NCBI GenBank assembly: GCA_020343755.1
Contig: CP070810.1
Span: forward strand, 688,220-695,809
Source: Dehalococcoidia bacterium
GTDB taxonomy: Bacteria > Chloroflexota > Dehalococcoidia > Dehalococcoidales > E44-bin46
Direction: 5' to 3'
DNA length: 7,590 bases
The position numbers were made by a program, and so were the translations under genes. How positions within the stretch are numbered: the stretch's first letter is position 1; the number at the start of each line of letters is the position of its first letter. This document shows positions 1 to 5,193 of this stretch, in pieces. A model generated the notes under the pieces. That model saw only the letters and a list, made by a program, of their open reading frames with translations. It searched no databases and was not told the origin of the DNA.

Positions 1-480
1 GCCGCGGTCAATGGTTTTGCTGTCGGCGGTGGACTGGAAATAGCCATGGCCTGTACCCTGAGGATAGCCGCGGATACAGCAAGGTTTGGACTTTCAGAGA
101 TAAACCTGGGTATAATGCCTGGAAATGGAGGAACCCAGCGACTACCCAGACTAGTGGGCAAGGGTCGGGCCATGGAGATGATCCTTACCGGGGAACTCAT
201 CGATGCCGCCGAAGCATACCGCATTGGATTGGTTAACCACGTAGCCCCCCTAGCCGAGCTGATGGATTATACCAAGCAACTAGCTATGAAGCTGGCTATC
301 AAATCGCCCCTCGCCCTCAAGATTGCTAAGGATGCCATCAATACCGGCCTTGAGCTTAGCCTAGACGAGGGGATTAGGTATGAACAGAAAAACTTCGCCA
401 TCCTATGTGGTAGCGAGGATAAGAAGGAGGGCGTGGCCGCCTTCTTAGAGAAACGCAGACCTGTTTTCCAGGGCCGGTGA
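1..480 (+). CDS. Enoyl-CoA hydratase/isomerase (crotonase family), 5' end outside window
   Basis: This is the C-terminal 159 residues of a crotonase-fold protein; the reading frame is open to base 1, so the start lies upstream. The family usually has about 260 residues, so roughly 100 are missing. The visible part begins with the oxyanion-hole segment NGFAVGGGLE (residues 4-13). Both acid/base glutamates of true hydratases are present: Glu13 (GGGLE) and Glu33 (FGLSEI), spaced 20 residues apart as Glu144/Glu164 are in rat mitochondrial enoyl-CoA hydratase. The PGNGGTQRL and LTGELIDAAEA motifs follow. It probably hydrates trans-2-enoyl-CoA (crotonyl-CoA type) to 3-hydroxyacyl-CoA in the cytoplasm. 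A thiolase follows 44 bases downstream on the same strand, which supports a beta-oxidation or butyrate-type operon. The family call is firm; the chain length and direction of the pathway cannot be read from the sequence. Confidence 0.95.
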   Translation, partial: AAVNGFAVGGGLEIAMACTLRIAADTARFGLSEINLGIMPGNGGTQRLPRLVGKGRAMEMILTGELIDAAEAYRIGLVNHVAPLAELMDYTKQLAMKLAIKSPLALKIAKDAINTGLELSLDEGIRYEQKNFAILCGSEDKKEGVAAFLEKRRPVFQGR

Positions 481-524
481 ACAAGGTTCTCCAAGGAAAA
501 TAACATAACTTTGGGAGGTATGAT

Positions 525-1715
525 ATGCCAGACAAAGAAGTTGTCATTGTAAATGGAGCCCGAACTGCCATAGGGCGCTTTGAGGGTGTTATAAGAGACC
601 TTACCGTTATAGATATCGGTGTGGCCGCAGTAAAAGAGGCCCTTAAGAAGTCCGGAGTGAATCCGGAGCAACTGGACGAGGTCATTATCGGACATGCTCG
701 CCAGGCTGGTTGTGGACCCAATGCTGCCAGAATTGTATCGATCAACGCTGGCATCCCGGCAAATGTTCCCGCCTATACCGTAAATCTGGCCTGCGTGTCG
801 GGTATGCTGGCGATTATGCTGGCCTACCAAAGCATAACTTTGGGGAATGCGGACATCGTCTTGGCCGGAGGTATGGAGCATCACAGCAGCATCCCATTTC
901 TTAGCATGAATACGCGCTGGGGAGCGAGGATGGGTGATGTAACGCTGGTGGATGCCATGTACAAGGATGGCTACCACTGTGGCATCGAACATGTGCATAT
1001 GGGGCTGTTAGCCGACGTTCTGGCTGAAGAGCTGGGCATTACACGAGAGGAGCAAGACCGATTTGCCCTTGAGAGTCAGCAAAAGGCAGCCAAAGCTAAA
1101 GAGAGCGGTTTCTTTGCCAAGACCATAGTGCCGGTAGAGATACCCCAAAGGAAGGGAGCCCCGATAGTATTTCAGGAGGACGAGTGCCCACGCCCCGACT
1201 CGACCCTGGAGGTACTGGCTAGGCTCCGCCCTGTCTTCCGCCCCGATGGAACCATCACCGCCGGGAACGCACCACCTATCCCCAATGGAGCCTCAGCAGT
1301 TGTGGTAACATCTCGAGAAAAGTCTGATGAGCTTGGTCTCAAACCTCTGGGAAGAATCCTCTCCTACGCGGTAACTTCAGTGGAACCTAAGAGGTTCGCC
1401 GTTGCTCCGGTTTCCGCGGTGAGAAAGGCCTTGGCGAAAGCAGGGCTGACCCTAGACGAGATTGACCTCATCGAGATCAACGAGGCTTTTGCTGCTCAGG
1501 TGATAGCTGTTAGCCAAGAATTGCAATGGGATATGAGCCGGGTGAACATTCATGGAGGCGGTGTCGCCTTGGGCCACCCCACGGGGATGTCGGGAAACCG
1601 GATAACGCTGGATGTTTTGAATTCACTTGCTGAGCGCGGTGGACGCTACGGCTTGGCTACTCTTTGTGGTAATGGGGGCCACGGAGGGGCCATAGTTCTG
1701 GAGTTAATCAAGTAA
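525..1715 (+). CDS. Thiolase family protein (acetyl-CoA C-acyltransferase)
   Basis: This is a complete 396-residue thiolase, the normal length for the degradative/biosynthetic class. The ATG at 525 is preceded by GGGAGG (513-518) at 6-base spacing. The nucleophilic Cys90 lies in VNLACVSGM. NEAFA begins at Asn319, the catalytic His351 is in ALGHPTG, and the second acid/base Cys381 is in ATLCGNGGHGG. All three catalytic residues are therefore present. It should catalyse reversible thiolysis of 3-ketoacyl-CoA or condensation of two acyl-CoAs in the cytoplasm, in line with the enoyl-CoA hydratase just upstream. Some usually conserved positions differ: GHPTGMSGNR where GHPxGASGAR is common, and GNGGHGGA where a GGGxGxA pattern is common. 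This may reflect an unusual acyl substrate. No 3-hydroxyacyl-CoA dehydrogenase is visible in the window. No convincing terminator follows the stop. Confidence 0.95.
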   Translation: MPDKEVVIVNGARTAIGRFEGVIRDLTVIDIGVAAVKEALKKSGVNPEQLDEVIIGHARQAGCGPNAARIVSINAGIPANVPAYTVNLACVSGMLAIMLAYQSITLGNADIVLAGGMEHHSSIPFLSMNTRWGARMGDVTLVDAMYKDGYHCGIEHVHMGLLADVLAEELGITREEQDRFALESQQKAAKAKESGFFAKTIVPVEIPQRKGAPIVFQEDECPRPDSTLEVLARLRPVFRPDGTITAGNAPPIPNGASAVVVTSREKSDELGLKPLGRILSYAVTSVEPKRFAVAPVSAVRKALAKAGLTLDEIDLIEINEAFAAQVIAVSQELQWDMSRVNIHGGGVALGHPTGMSGNRITLDVLNSLAERGGRYGLATLCGNGGHGGAIVLELIK

Positions 1716-1910
1716 AAAGGGAAAGTCCATGTTTGGTTTACAATGAACCTTGTCTCCTATTCTAAGACTTCTTGCCATACAGAGCCAGATCCGTGGCTTT
1801 AATCAACTGCTTAGTGTAATCTCCATACAAATTTAAAGGGGAAAGTGAACTTAAAACCTCGGATTGTGAGTAATACAATGCATCGCTTTGTGTAGTCAAC
1901 TATCAACAGC

Positions 1911-1923
1911 AGCCGCAACGGCT
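1911..1923. repeat. Short perfect hairpin AGCCG-caa-CGGCT
   Basis: A perfect 5-base inverted repeat with a 3-base loop sits immediately 3' of the stop codon of the 31-residue minus-strand ORF. On the minus strand no run of T follows, so it is at best a weak or factor-assisted terminator. On the plus strand it is followed by CTTATTC, which is also not a clear terminator. Confidence 0.3.
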
Positions 1924-1924
1924 C

Positions 1925-2020
1925 TTATTCCTCCTCGATTTCCCTAAGTAGTCTAGACAGACTAATACCACCCGAGCAGGTGGGAACTGACAGAAATGCC
2001 TCAATCTTTACTTTGCTCAT
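1925..2020 (-). CDS. Small ORF, 31 residues; possible truncated thioredoxin-like N-terminus
   Basis: This ATG-TAA frame of 32 codons starts inside the stop of the preceding minus-strand ORF (ATGA overlap). It has a purine-rich AAGGTGG site just upstream, within the end of that ORF. The peptide starts MSKVKIEAFL, then SVPTCSGGISLSRLL, and ends in REIEEE. This resembles the first beta strand, cysteine loop and first helix of a thioredoxin/glutaredoxin-like domain, with a single cysteine instead of CxxC. A whole domain would need about 80-100 residues, and the frame after the stop does not look like a continuation. It may be a truncated remnant or a real small protein. The coupling and the ribosome binding site argue against chance, but the function is unknown. 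Confidence 0.4.
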   Translation of the reverse strand: MSKVKIEAFLSVPTCSGGISLSRLLREIEEE

Positions 2021-2142
2021 AGTCCACCTTCCCTCAACGCATTATCTAAAGTGGTCTCAGAGGCTGGCCCCACAATTCCTCCAGCGATTACTCCCAAATC
2101 TCCCATGGTAACCTCTTGCCTGTTGTGGTATTCTTTGTTCAT
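2017..2142 (-). CDS. Small ORF, 41 residues, translationally coupled to the next
   Basis: This ATG-TGA frame has a strong GGGAGG site (2151-2156) 8 bases before the ATG. Its stop overlaps the start of the 31-residue ORF as ATGA, the classical layout for translational coupling. The peptide is mixed: a charged N-terminus (MNKEYHNRQE), a glycine-rich middle (GDLGVIAGGIVGPAS) and an amphipathic end (TLDNALREGGL). The end resembles the last helix of a small alpha/beta domain, so it could be the C-terminal remnant of a larger protein. I do not recognise the family. There is no signal peptide, and the middle is too short and polar for a clear membrane helix. Confidence 0.4.
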   Translation of the reverse strand: MNKEYHNRQEVTMGDLGVIAGGIVGPASETTLDNALREGGL

Positions 2143-2160
2143 CGGTACATCCTCCCTTCT

Positions 2161-2179
2161 GAGGGCATGTCTAGCCCTC
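2161..2179. repeat. Hairpin GAGGGC-7-GCCCTC upstream of the small-ORF pair
   Basis: A perfect 6-base GC-rich inverted repeat with a 7-base loop lies just upstream of the ribosome binding site (2151-2156) of the 41-residue minus-strand ORF. In a minus-strand transcript it would form a stem in the leader, where it could affect initiation or stability. No T tract follows, so it does not look like an intrinsic terminator. A regulatory role is inference. Confidence 0.3.
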
Positions 2180-2193
2180 GTTTGCTTTGGCTT

Positions 2194-2214
2194 TCCTATA
2201 GGATAGGGTATACC
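2194..2214. promoter_or_regulatory. Two adjacent palindromes, possible operator
   Basis: TCCTATAGGA (2194-2203, perfect) is followed by GGTATACC (2207-2214, perfect). Their centres are 12 bases apart, close to one helical turn. Both have the XX-TATA-XX form. They sit in the gene-poor spacer between the divergently directed small ORFs and the oxidoreductase operon, a reasonable place for an operator. No regulator gene is adjacent, and short AT-centred palindromes are common, so this is only a candidate. Confidence 0.2.
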
Positions 2215-2416
2215 GATTCAACTTTCCGCCACTTGTGGGATGCCGCCGTTCCAAAAATGTAGAACACGAGCAGCCCATGTTGAGCATTGAACTTAGCATT
2301 AAAATTTCTATATCAGGCTCAAGTGGACATGGCATCAATTTCTGTGTTAGCATTTAATAACCGAGGCATGGTAAAGCTTGAGCGAGTTATTTCCGATTGT
2401 CTTTTTCATTCCTAAC

Positions 2417-2422
2417 GGAGGG
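2417..2422 (+). promoter_or_regulatory. Ribosome binding site GGAGGG fixing the oxidoreductase start
   Basis: GGAGGG ends three bases before the ATG at 2426. The spacing is short, but this is the only Shine-Dalgarno-like sequence near the gene. It favours the ATG that directly precedes the Rossmann beta strand over an in-frame TTG at 2378, which would add 16 non-homologous-looking residues and has no ribosome binding site. Confidence 0.7.
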
Positions 2423-2425
2423 ATC

Positions 2426-3313
2426 ATGAGATTAGGATTCATTGGATTAGGAAATATGGGTAAACCCATGGCTGTAAATCTACGCAGGGCCGGATACAAA
2501 TTAACAGTCTATGACGTCAGAAGGGAGGCAGCCAATGAGTTGGTGGATCAAGGAGCGAGCTGGGAGAATAGCCCTAAGGAAATTGCTAAGAAAACCGAGG
2601 TGGTTCTGACTTCTCTACCAGGCCCTCTTGAAGTGGAGCAGGTAGCTGTAGGTAGAGATGGCATCTTAGCTGGAGCGACTAGGGGAAGCATATATATTGA
2701 CTTAAGTACCAATTCTCCTATGAGTATTAGGAGGATTGCTAACATCGCAAAAGGCAAAGGAGTGGAGGTTCTTGATGCACCGGTAAGTGGTGGGACACTT
2801 GCAGCCAAGGCGGGTACCCTTACAGTGATGGTTGGTGGCGAGAAGGAGGCGTTTGACCGCTGCTCAAAGGTTTTTGAGGCTATTGCCAGTAATATTTTCT
2901 ACGTGGGTGACATTGGTTCGGGTAACATGGTAAAGCTAATAAATAACATGATGGAATTCATTAACCTTTACGGCTCTCTAGAGGGCTTACTACTTGCAAA
3001 GAAGCTAGGTCTGGAACTAAAGACTGTTTTCGAGGCAATCAAAGCTAGCGGAGGAGACAGCTTTATTTTCCGTCAGAAACTCCCCAGGTCGGTACTAATT
3101 GGCAATTTTGAACCTGGTTTTGCACTTAAATGGGCATACAAAGACATCGATTTAGGTACCCAACTAGCCAGGCAGGCAGGGGTTCCTCTTTTTCTGGCAA
3201 GCTTCGTTCAGCAGAAGTTTCTGGAAGCTAAAACAAGGGGTTGGGGAGATAAGGACTGGACGTGCTTTGTGCTTCCGATGGAAGAAGTTTTGAATGTCAG
3301 GCTAAGATATTGA
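2426..3313 (+). CDS. NAD(P)-dependent beta-hydroxyacid dehydrogenase (3-hydroxyisobutyrate dehydrogenase family)
   Basis: This 295-residue protein has the normal length for the 3-hydroxyisobutyrate/tartronate-semialdehyde/glyoxylate reductase family. The N-terminal Rossmann domain opens with FIGLGNMGKPMAVNL (Gly7, Gly9, Gly12), the family signature. Asp30 at the end of the second strand (VYDVRR) suggests NAD rather than NADP. The substrate-binding loop DAPVSGG starts at Asp117 and runs into GTLTVMVGG. The catalytic lysine is Lys170, with Asn174, in GNMVKLINN. The C-terminal helical domain carries the KD pair (Lys239-Asp240) and the typical G-W-G-D-K-D-W ending. It should oxidise a 3-hydroxyacid or reduce a semialdehyde in the cytoplasm, but the substrate cannot be told. 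It is followed 13 bases later by a cupin and probably shares its transcript. By eye its codons are more AT-rich than those of the thiolase upstream. Confidence 0.93.
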   Translation: MRLGFIGLGNMGKPMAVNLRRAGYKLTVYDVRREAANELVDQGASWENSPKEIAKKTEVVLTSLPGPLEVEQVAVGRDGILAGATRGSIYIDLSTNSPMSIRRIANIAKGKGVEVLDAPVSGGTLAAKAGTLTVMVGGEKEAFDRCSKVFEAIASNIFYVGDIGSGNMVKLINNMMEFINLYGSLEGLLLAKKLGLELKTVFEAIKASGGDSFIFRQKLPRSVLIGNFEPGFALKWAYKDIDLGTQLARQAGVPLFLASFVQQKFLEAKTRGWGDKDWTCFVLPMEEVLNVRLRY

Positions 3314-3315
3314 AT

Positions 3316-3320
3316 GGAGG
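3316..3320 (+). promoter_or_regulatory. Ribosome binding site GGAGG selecting a TTG start for the cupin
   Basis: GGAGG lies 6 bases before the TTG at 3327 and begins 3 bases after the oxidoreductase stop. The next in-frame ATG (3342) has only a weak purine stretch before it. The spacing therefore supports TTG initiation. Confidence 0.7.
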
Positions 3321-3326
3321 TGCAAC

Positions 3327-3710
3327 TTGAAGGCGAAGATTATGAGGGTTGAAGAATTACCCATATATCTTGGAGATGTGTTTCGTACACGGATTTTGGT
3401 GGATGAAGAGGTTGGTTCGAAACATGTTGCTGTCTTCTATGTTGAGCAGGCACCAGGCACACACGGAGCTGAGCATGTGCGAGACAATGAAGAAATAAAT
3501 TTTGTGTTGAGGGGACACCCCGTATTAGAAATAATAGGAGAGGGCGAATATCACTTGATACCAGGGATGGTGGCTTTTATTCCTCCAGGTGTAAAGCATC
3601 GCCATATAAACACCGGCGAAGAGGCTGTTCTAATGATAGGAATTCGTGCTCCAATAAGTGATGCCGCCCAAAAAGTAAAACTCCGCCCTAAGGAAGTACC
3701 GCGAAAGTAA
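3327..3710 (+). CDS. Small single-domain cupin protein
   Basis: This 127-residue protein begins at TTG with an ideally spaced GGAGG. It is a single cupin beta-barrel. Motif 2 is a perfect match to G(X)5PXG(X)2H(X)3N: Gly80, Pro86, Gly88, His91, Asn95. Motif 1, G(X)5HXH(X)3-4E(X)6G, is met by Gly44, His50, Glu56 and Gly63, but the second histidine is Arg52 (HVR in place of HxH). Three usual metal ligands (His50, Glu56, His91) therefore remain. His93 in HRH, or His46, could in principle help. The function is unknown; small cupins of this type act as isomerases, dioxygenases or sugar/ligand binders. Its position 13 bases after a hydroxyacid dehydrogenase suggests it works in the same catabolic step or binds the same class of acid. 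No signal peptide is seen. Confidence 0.88.
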   Translation: MKAKIMRVEELPIYLGDVFRTRILVDEEVGSKHVAVFYVEQAPGTHGAEHVRDNEEINFVLRGHPVLEIIGEGEYHLIPGMVAFIPPGVKHRHINTGEEAVLMIGIRAPISDAAQKVKLRPKEVPRK

Positions 3711-3750
3711 CTTGGTTAATAATGGCGCTCTAATTTGTCGGATAATCGTT

Positions 3751-3866
3751 TTACTTGAAGTTAGGTAGATGGCCATGCTTAACTTGGGAAATATAGGCTT
3801 TACTGAAATTGCTTAACTCTGCAAGCTCGGTAACTGATAATTTGTTAAGCAGTTTAGCTACATGTG
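3751..3866 (-). pseudogene. Truncated helix-turn-helix fragment, probable integrase N-terminus remnant
   Basis: Reading leftward from the tRNA fragment, about 38 codons encode VAKLLNKLSVTELAEL and then SKAYISQVKHGHLP, ending in TAA at 3751. This is a compact helix-turn-helix: helix 2 begins at TELAEL, the turn is SNFSK, and the recognition helix is AYISQVKHG. It resembles the DNA-binding N-terminus found on some tyrosine recombinases and XRE-type proteins. Everything C-terminal, including any catalytic recombinase domain, is absent. Dropping one base near 3760 opens a frame continuing TSSKTIIRQIR, a more natural extension than NFK-stop, so a frameshift is likely. The same frame extends upstream to an ATG at 3966, but that part merely reads antisense through the tRNA fragment (DGIRTRD is a familiar antisense-tRNA peptide). 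The location, abutting a tRNA 3' end and pointing inward, is typical for integrase genes. That it is an integrase is inference. Confidence 0.5.
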
Positions 3867-3916
3867 CTTGCTTCCCAAGCAAGACGTCGCGGGTTCGAAT
3901 CCCATCACCCGCTCCA
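3867..3916 (+). tRNA. tRNA-Gly(CCC) 3' fragment, 5' part missing; probable attachment site
   Basis: Present are the anticodon arm (stem CTTGC 3867-3871, loop TTCCCAA with anticodon CCC at 3874-3876, stem GCAAG 3879-3883), a 5-base variable loop, and the T arm (GCGGG, loop TTCGAAT, CCCAT; 3889-3905). The acceptor 3' strand CACCCGC (3906-3912), discriminator T and encoded CCA (3914-3916) follow. A complete gene would need GCGGGTG and a D arm upstream. Neither is there; only a TAGCT at 3855-3859 hints at a decayed D arm. It cannot fold as a functional tRNA. A tRNA 3' portion starting at the anticodon stem is the usual form of the core left at the distal end of an element integrated by a tyrosine recombinase. 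The helix-turn-helix remnant starts directly beside it. Confidence 0.75.
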
Positions 3917-3992
3917 CTTTTTACTTGTAGAAATAAGGGACTATACAAATCTGCACAGCCCCTCATCCTATTAAGCTTTTCTGCCTGCTTGT

Positions 3993-4838
3993 TTAGCCCT
4001 GGTGTTCCTCTTCCTTTAGCAAGTCGCTAAAGACCTCAGTATGGTATATTTCATGGTCTCTTATGCGTAGGAGAAGCTTTTTCAAACCAGGGTCCTCGGT
4101 CTCCTTGGCAGCGCGGTCATACGCCGCTGCCACCTCTTGCTCAATTTTAATGTCGGCCTGAAGCATATCGGCAGTCTTGGTTGACCGGTCAACCTCGGTG
4201 TGCTCAATTCTGGGATTTCCGCTAATATCAACTATCTTTTCGGCCAGCCAGCCCAGGTGCTGCATCTCGTTAATAGCCTGGTCTTGTAGCTCCTCTTTAG
4301 CCTCTTCATTGGTCGTCATATATGATTGGAACAAATATTGAAGAATAACGGTATACTCGTGCTCGATGCCCCAGTTGAGAGTCTGGACAACCCTGCCTGT
4401 ACGACTGCCCCTCACATCCTTAGCCCCCTCCTTCTGTGCCTTGTCCACAAAGTGCTGGAAATCACCGTGGTGTGATTGTTCGTCAGACAGGATACGTTGT
4501 AATAATCGTTTTATCTTGGGGCCGTCTATAGACTTGATGTGCTCCTGATACAGGTTTATGCCGTCTTCTTCCAGCAGCACATCATTTCTCATCCAGTCAG
4601 CCACTGAGTCGCCACCCATACGCATCTTCCCCCGCTCTAAGCTGGGGACACCGCCCAGTTCAACGATGGTCTCAGCCAGCCAGTCCAGATGGCGCATTTC
4701 TTCTCTGGCAATTGCCTCAATCTCACAAGTCATCTCACCTTCGCCCATAGCGTAGGCATGGGTCAGATATTGAATGATGGCAGCATGCTCCCCCTCAAGG
4801 TCCTGATTCAATAAGGCGATGATTTTATTTCTGTCCAT
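3993..4838 (-). CDS. Tandem two-domain bacterioferritin-like diiron protein
   Basis: This 281-residue soluble protein is made of two ferritin-like four-helix bundles in a row, about residues 1-140 and 145-281. Each has a full bacterioferritin-type ligand set. Domain 1 has Glu17, Glu47-x-x-His50, Glu90 and Glu120-x-x-His123. Domain 2 has Glu161, Glu191-x-x-His194, Glu233 and Glu263-x-x-His266. Each first ExxH reads E-M-x-H, so a methionine sits where bacterioferritin has its heme-ligating Met52. The E...QYL segments in both halves show internal duplication. Standard bacterioferritin is one domain of about 155 residues, so this is a fused pair. The start ATG has GGGAGGG (4843-4849) upstream. 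It probably oxidises Fe(II) with oxygen or peroxide, as an iron store or a peroxide scavenger, and closes the oxidative-stress gene row. Whether it forms a 24-mer cage is unknown. Confidence 0.87.
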   Translation of the reverse strand: MDRNKIIALLNQDLEGEHAAIIQYLTHAYAMGEGEMTCEIEAIAREEMRHLDWLAETIVELGGVPSLERGKMRMGGDSVADWMRNDVLLEEDGINLYQEHIKSIDGPKIKRLLQRILSDEQSHHGDFQHFVDKAQKEGAKDVRGSRTGRVVQTLNWGIEHEYTVILQYLFQSYMTTNEEAKEELQDQAINEMQHLGWLAEKIVDISGNPRIEHTEVDRSTKTADMLQADIKIEQEVAAAYDRAAKETEDPGLKKLLLRIRDHEIYHTEVFSDLLKEEEHQG

Positions 4839-4868
4839 GCTTCCCTCCCTATTTTAGCTATTTTTCTA

Positions 4869-5117
4869 TCAGTCTCTTGAGTATTTCTTGGTCATATTGA
4901 CTATCCATTTCCAGTGCACAATCACATGTACCAGTACTACAACTAATAGAGCAACACCAACCCAGTCGTGAAAGTTAATCCAGGTATGCCTTGGCCATAC
5001 GAAAGTGGTTCCTTCACCCCTGCCCCATCCATAGCCTCCACCTCCAGACAAGACAAGCCACACGATGAAGCCGGAAGCAACCGCAAAAACGGCTAGCGCA
5101 GACATAATGATGAACAA
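4869..5117 (-). CDS. Small two-helix membrane protein, DUF4405-like, putative heme binder
   Basis: The frame from TTG at 5117 gives 82 residues. There are two transmembrane segments: about residues 2-24 and 52-70. Between them are a glycine-rich loop (SGGGGYGWG) and the stretch WPRHTWINFHDW. Histidines at 44, 50, 64 and 68 (HTWINFH, and HVIVH at the end of helix 2) match the pattern of DUF4405/cytochrome b-like proteins, where such residues bind heme. The C-terminus MTKKYSRD is positive and cytoplasmic. The TTG has no ribosome binding site. A strong GGAGGT (5151-5156) instead lies 7 bases before an in-frame ATC at 5144. Starting there adds nine residues including K-S-K-R, which would also place the N-terminus in the cytoplasm. 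The true span may thus be 4869-5144. A role in quinone or heme electron transfer is inferred. Confidence 0.75.
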   Translation of the reverse strand: MFIIMSALAVFAVASGFIVWLVLSGGGGYGWGRGEGTTFVWPRHTWINFHDWVGVALLVVVLVHVIVHWKWIVNMTKKYSRD

Positions 5118-5150
5118 AATATAGTTTCTTTTCGACTTACTGATATTAAT

Positions 5151-5156
5151 ACCTCC
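5151..5156 (-). promoter_or_regulatory. Strong ribosome binding site GGAGGT with no ATG/GTG/TTG at normal distance
   Basis: GGAGGT on the minus strand is followed by ATTAAT and then ATC (5144-5142), in frame with the small membrane protein. The first conventional start codon in that frame is TTG at 5117, 33 bases further on. The site therefore points to a non-canonical ATC (or ATT) start. Confidence 0.55.
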
Positions 5157-5193
5157 TTTGTTTACACTGGACTAGTTCTAGAAGTCTGGTCTT

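Larger units (their letters stand above)
1716..2425. other. Gene-poor region between the thiolase and the oxidoreductase operon
   Basis: About 700 bases carry no long ORF on either strand. What can be supported is two tiny overlapping minus-strand ORFs (1925-2142), a short hairpin just after the second one (1911-1923), a hairpin before the first one (2161-2179), and two neighbouring palindromes (2194-2214). A further 60-codon minus-strand frame (2171-2353) has no ribosome binding site and is not called. I see no tRNA, no transposase and no obvious sigma-70 promoter that I would defend, although a promoter for the oxidoreductase/cupin pair should lie somewhere in 2150-2415. The mix of short coupled ORFs and dead sequence suggests eroded genes. 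Confidence 0.6.

Noticed and set aside
267..998. Long minus-strand frame of 243 codons
   Set aside because: It runs antisense across the end of the enoyl-CoA hydratase gene and the start of the thiolase gene, both of which have clear family motifs. It has no recognisable domain.
1728..1760. Possible terminator after the thiolase (GGTT/AACC around TTTACAATG)
   Set aside because: The stem is only 4 bases and no T run follows, so there is no real support for an intrinsic terminator.
2171..2353. Minus-strand frame of 60 codons upstream of the small-ORF pair
   Set aside because: There is no ribosome binding site at its ATG and it contains the twin palindromes and one arm of a hairpin. It has a GCSCS cysteine cluster and could be an eroded gene, but there is not enough to call it.
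3800..3916. A complete, functional tRNA-Gly
   Set aside because: No GCGGGTG acceptor strand and no D arm exist upstream. The best 5' candidate near 3850 pairs at only about four of seven positions.
3809..4030. Plus-strand frame of 73 codons
   Set aside because: It reads through the tRNA fragment and into the antisense of the ferritin-like gene; a chance frame.
5176..5183. TTCTAGAA palindrome between desulfoferrodoxin and the membrane protein gene
   Set aside because: It is a perfect 8-base palindrome but isolated, with no promoter or T tract beside it; likely chance.
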